In this document: positions 61,747 to 64,000 of the stretch, piece after piece
How the letters are laid out: every line of letters begins with the position of its first letter
Position numbering within the stretch: position 1 is the first letter of the stretch
Source of the DNA: an uncultured Bacteroidales bacterium
GTDB taxonomy: Bacteria; Bacteroidota; Bacteroidia; Bacteroidales; Paludibacteraceae
Length of the DNA stretch: 64,000 bases
NCBI GenBank assembly: GCA_900321005.1
Contig: ONUF01000004.1
Coordinates: 1-64,000 of the forward strand
Direction: 5' to 3'
Program-made: the position numbers and the translations under genes
Notes under the pieces: generated by a model
Database searches by the model: none
What the model was told of the DNA's origin: nothing
Seen by the model: the letters and a program-made list of their open reading frames with translations, nothing else

Positions 61747-62157
61747 TTATTCATCTACAAAATGTGCCCAGCCTTCCTCATCAATCTCGATATTCAGTGC
61801 GACGAAACCTTCCTCATCAATATCCATTGACGGAAGCCACATATAATCTTCGTCCCACATCAGTCCATCTAACAGTTGCTCCATATCCTTATCGTCACAA
61901 CCGCTAATGGTATCATTGATTTCATCTTGGGCCTGCTTAATCTCTTCCTGCAACTGTGGGATGCTGGAGAATAATTCAAGAAACTCACGGAAGATACCCT
62001 GTGGCAGAAATTGCTGGCCGGTAATGGTCTGCATATATTTCTTGGCAAACTCACTGATACGACGAGCATCCTTCTCCGATACCTCGTCAAGATAGAGTTT
62101 TTCGGAGATAACTCGGTCGATGTAATTTTTCCAATATAACGCTTCTTCTGGTGTCAT
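61747..62157 (-). CDS. Acidic hypothetical virion-operon protein
   Basis: 136 residues, helical, strongly acidic second half (IDEEGFVALNIEIDEEGWAH). Lies between the portal and the fibre genes, so possibly a scaffold or small structural protein. Not recognised. Confidence 0.55.
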   Translation of the reverse strand: MTPEEALYWKNYIDRVISEKLYLDEVSEKDARRISEFAKKYMQTITGQQFLPQGIFREFLELFSSIPQLQEEIKQAQDEINDTISGCDDKDMEQLLDGLMWDEDYMWLPSMDIDEEGFVALNIEIDEEGWAHFVDE

Positions 62158-62178
62158 TTTCGTATATTGCTATTGAGT

Positions 62179-64000
62179 TTAACTTAACGCCTGCTGTATC
62201 AATCGCATTGCATTCGGATTAGCCTGACTTGCTTGTGCCTGCAATGCCTCGTCATTGCCCAGAGATAATGCCTGCTGCGCGATGTCTGCGCCTGCCTGTG
62301 CTATCTCTGCCTGACTTGCGCCACCCTCTGCCATACGCAAACCGGCTGCTTGGCCCTGCATCATCATAGCCTGCTGCTGCGCCTGCTGTTGTGCCATTTC
62401 TGCCTCTTTACGCTCCAACAATCGCAACACTTGGTCGCTGAAGGGGAAGCGTCCTGCCTCTAACGCAGTCTTGAAATCAATCAGACGTTGCTGCAAAGCA
62501 GCCATCAGCAACTGGTTCAGCTGACTCTGATACAACTCGCTATTGTTCGTCTCCGAAATAAGGATATAATAGTCGAACTTGGATGCCAGAACGGCATTCC
62601 ATTCTTTCGCCTTCTCGCTGTATTCGCGTCCGGCTACAGGAATATAGTCCACATAATCGTAGCACTGCGGGATAGTCTTCGCAATCTTATAGTCACGGCG
62701 CTTGCGGAAAGCAGAGAAACTTTCTATGACATCAAGCAGGTTCGTCTGCGCATTATTGGTCTCCTGCGCGTACAGACTACCTGATGTTCCGCTCTTCGCT
62801 TCCTTGCCGAGCATTGCACCATGCACACCGCTAATGTCGCGTACCAACTGCAACTGCAACGCGAGCATTTCGTTCGCACCGATATTGGTTGCGTTCGTGC
62901 TAATCTGCGTCGGCAGAGGTACACCCGGCTTTAAGTTGGCGAAGATAACACCACGATAACTTGCCCATTGCTCCAATATGTCCTCCTTCTGCATTCCAGC
63001 AGGGATGGCATTCTCCGGGAAGATGAGCACGCCTTTTGCACTTGCACCCATGATGAAGTCAATCAGGGTAATCAAGCGGTTGATATAGCGTTGCTGGTCG
63101 ATGATGCTCTCCTCGAAGGAATAAATCTCACCGTCCACAAGACGGCTCATATAGATAGCGAATGGGTGACTGCGATGAGCAAACGGACTGCGGCCTTCAT
63201 ATAAGATGTCACCGCGCGGACTCATATAGCGAACGTACCAGTACACGTCATTATGACGCTTGCAGGTGATTTCGCATTTCTTCGGGTCAAGACCATTAAG
63301 ACGGATGTCCTCGTTGCGCTCCTTAATCATCGCGTCGATAGCCGCTTTGTCTTTCTTCGGATAAATCTTCAGCGTATTCTCGTAGCGGTCATGAACCAGC
63401 CACGATTCTTTTGTCTCCAATTCCCACGCTTGGATAACACGGCATACGTCATCATTCTCCGGCGTGAAGAAATCCAACATGCGGTCGCCGTTATCCATGA
63501 ATGTACGGTAATACTGCGTCAACTGATTCTTACTCACGCGACTGTAGATGTCTTTGATGCGAGCCTCGTCCTGCGCTGTATGAGCAAAACGCTGGATAAC
63601 TTCATGTAATGGCATATCCATCAGAAGACCGATACACGTGATGTCACGTCCGCGTACGTCACGTACGCCTCCATTCATAAATAGGAAATTAGGGCTACAA
63701 CTGATGACATTCACCTCCTTGGTATGCGTCTCGTTGTTCCACTGATAGTCGATATACTGCGCTGCCAGACCACCTCGAAGGCCCTCCATAAAGTCAGAAA
63801 CGTCCACCTCTTTGATGTCGTTTATTTGACCTACATACTGGAGCATTGCAGTCATCATTTCACCAGCACCCTGATTGTCTCTGGCGCGGGCGATGGCTTC
63901 TGGATGTGTATAATTGCCACGGAAAACACCCACGACGCTGTTCTGCGTCTGGAGGATGACGTTATTCTTCAATGGCACTTTGCCTTGGTCCATGATATGC
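62179..64000 (-). CDS. Portal protein, N-terminus beyond the window
   Basis: At least 604 residues; the frame is open past 63993 to the edge, so the true start lies outside. Pattern of portals of short-tailed gut phages: SFEESIIDQQRYINRLITLI, LQLQLVRDISGVHGAMLG, then a helix-rich C-terminus with AQQQAQQQAMMMQ and Ala/Gln repeats. The portal forms the dodecameric ring for DNA packaging and tail joining. No terminase is seen in the window; it should lie to the right. Confidence 0.75.
   Translation of the reverse strand, partial: HIMDQGKVPLKNNVILQTQNSVVGVFRGNYTHPEAIARARDNQGAGEMMTAMLQYVGQINDIKEVDVSDFMEGLRGGLAAQYIDYQWNNETHTKEVNVISCSPNFLFMNGGVRDVRGRDITCIGLLMDMPLHEVIQRFAHTAQDEARIKDIYSRVSKNQLTQYYRTFMDNGDRMLDFFTPENDDVCRVIQAWELETKESWLVHDRYENTLKIYPKKDKAAIDAMIKERNEDIRLNGLDPKKCEITCKRHNDVYWYVRYMSPRGDILYEGRSPFAHRSHPFAIYMSRLVDGEIYSFEESIIDQQRYINRLITLIDFIMGASAKGVLIFPENAIPAGMQKEDILEQWASYRGVIFANLKPGVPLPTQISTNATNIGANEMLALQLQLVRDISGVHGAMLGKEAKSGTSGSLYAQETNNAQTNLLDVIESFSAFRKRRDYKIAKTIPQCYDYVDYIPVAGREYSEKAKEWNAVLASKFDYYILISETNNSELYQSQLNQLLMAALQQRLIDFKTALEAGRFPFSDQVLRLLERKEAEMAQQQAQQQAMMMQGQAAGLRMAEGGASQAEIAQAGADIAQQALSLGNDEALQAQASQANPNAMRLIQQALS

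Overview
The window joins about 10.7 kb of a Bacteroidales-type chromosome to about 53 kb of an integrated prophage that runs off the right edge. The host side is recognised by its gene set (recQ, rimO, a small HU, a membrane-anchored HU/LysM protein, uvrA, a CapD/FlaA1-type epimerase and a WecA-type transferase, all on the minus strand). Bacteroidetes-type promoters of the form TTTG-N20-TAnnTTTG can be read on both sides of the junction. No rRNA, insertion sequence or CRISPR array was seen.

Layout. 1-10.7 kb: host genes for envelope polysaccharide, DNA repair, nucleoid proteins and ribosome modification. 10.7-11.1 kb: the left prophage junction, with inverted repeats, then a Bacteroidetes tyrosine recombinase. 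12.4-13.7 kb: a RepL-like winged-helix protein, two tRNA genes and a small membrane protein. 13.7-15.0 kb: a 1.3-kb stretch without a credible gene but rich in inverted repeats. 15.0-23.0 kb: a tightly packed run of small plus-strand early genes, mostly unknown, including an ArdA-type antirestriction fusion and a nucleoside 2-deoxyribosyltransferase-like protein. 23.0-23.9 kb: a divergent pair that looks like a regulatory switch. 23.9-35.3 kb: recombination and replication genes (single-strand annealing protein, PD-(D/E)XK nuclease, NinB-like protein, OB-fold protein, replication initiator, DnaC-like loader), a sigma-like protein, a C5 cytosine methyltransferase with tandem repeats, an ASCH-like protein and a small radical SAM protein.

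From 35.3 kb to the right edge all genes lie on the minus strand and make the virion and lyse the cell. Read in the direction of transcription they are: a portal (cut by the edge), fibre proteins with shared modules, a diversity-generating retroelement (DGR), a lysis cassette (holin, spanin-like protein, DUF5675 protein), a RusA resolvase, tail or connector proteins, a very large fibre protein, internal virion proteins, and two giant polyvalent-type proteins probably carried in the particle. The missing terminase and capsid genes should lie beyond position 64000. The portal type and the large internal proteins suggest a short-tailed phage; this is an inference.

The strongest finding is the DGR. 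Template repeat 56880-56975 and variable repeat 58933-59028 align over 96 bases without gaps. All 18 mismatches fall at adenines of the minus-strand template (18 of 27 adenines changed, 0 of 69 other positions). The reverse transcriptase gene lies next to the template and carries the DGR-type IGxxxSQ motif. Unusually, the variable segment is not at the C-terminus of its target: it is residues 126-158 of a 718-residue protein that looks like a beta-helix fibre. The template core is four perfect copies of a 9-base unit encoding Ala-Asn-Asn, and the accessory-gene position holds an 80-residue protein with a 21-residue duplication that I do not recognise as Avd.
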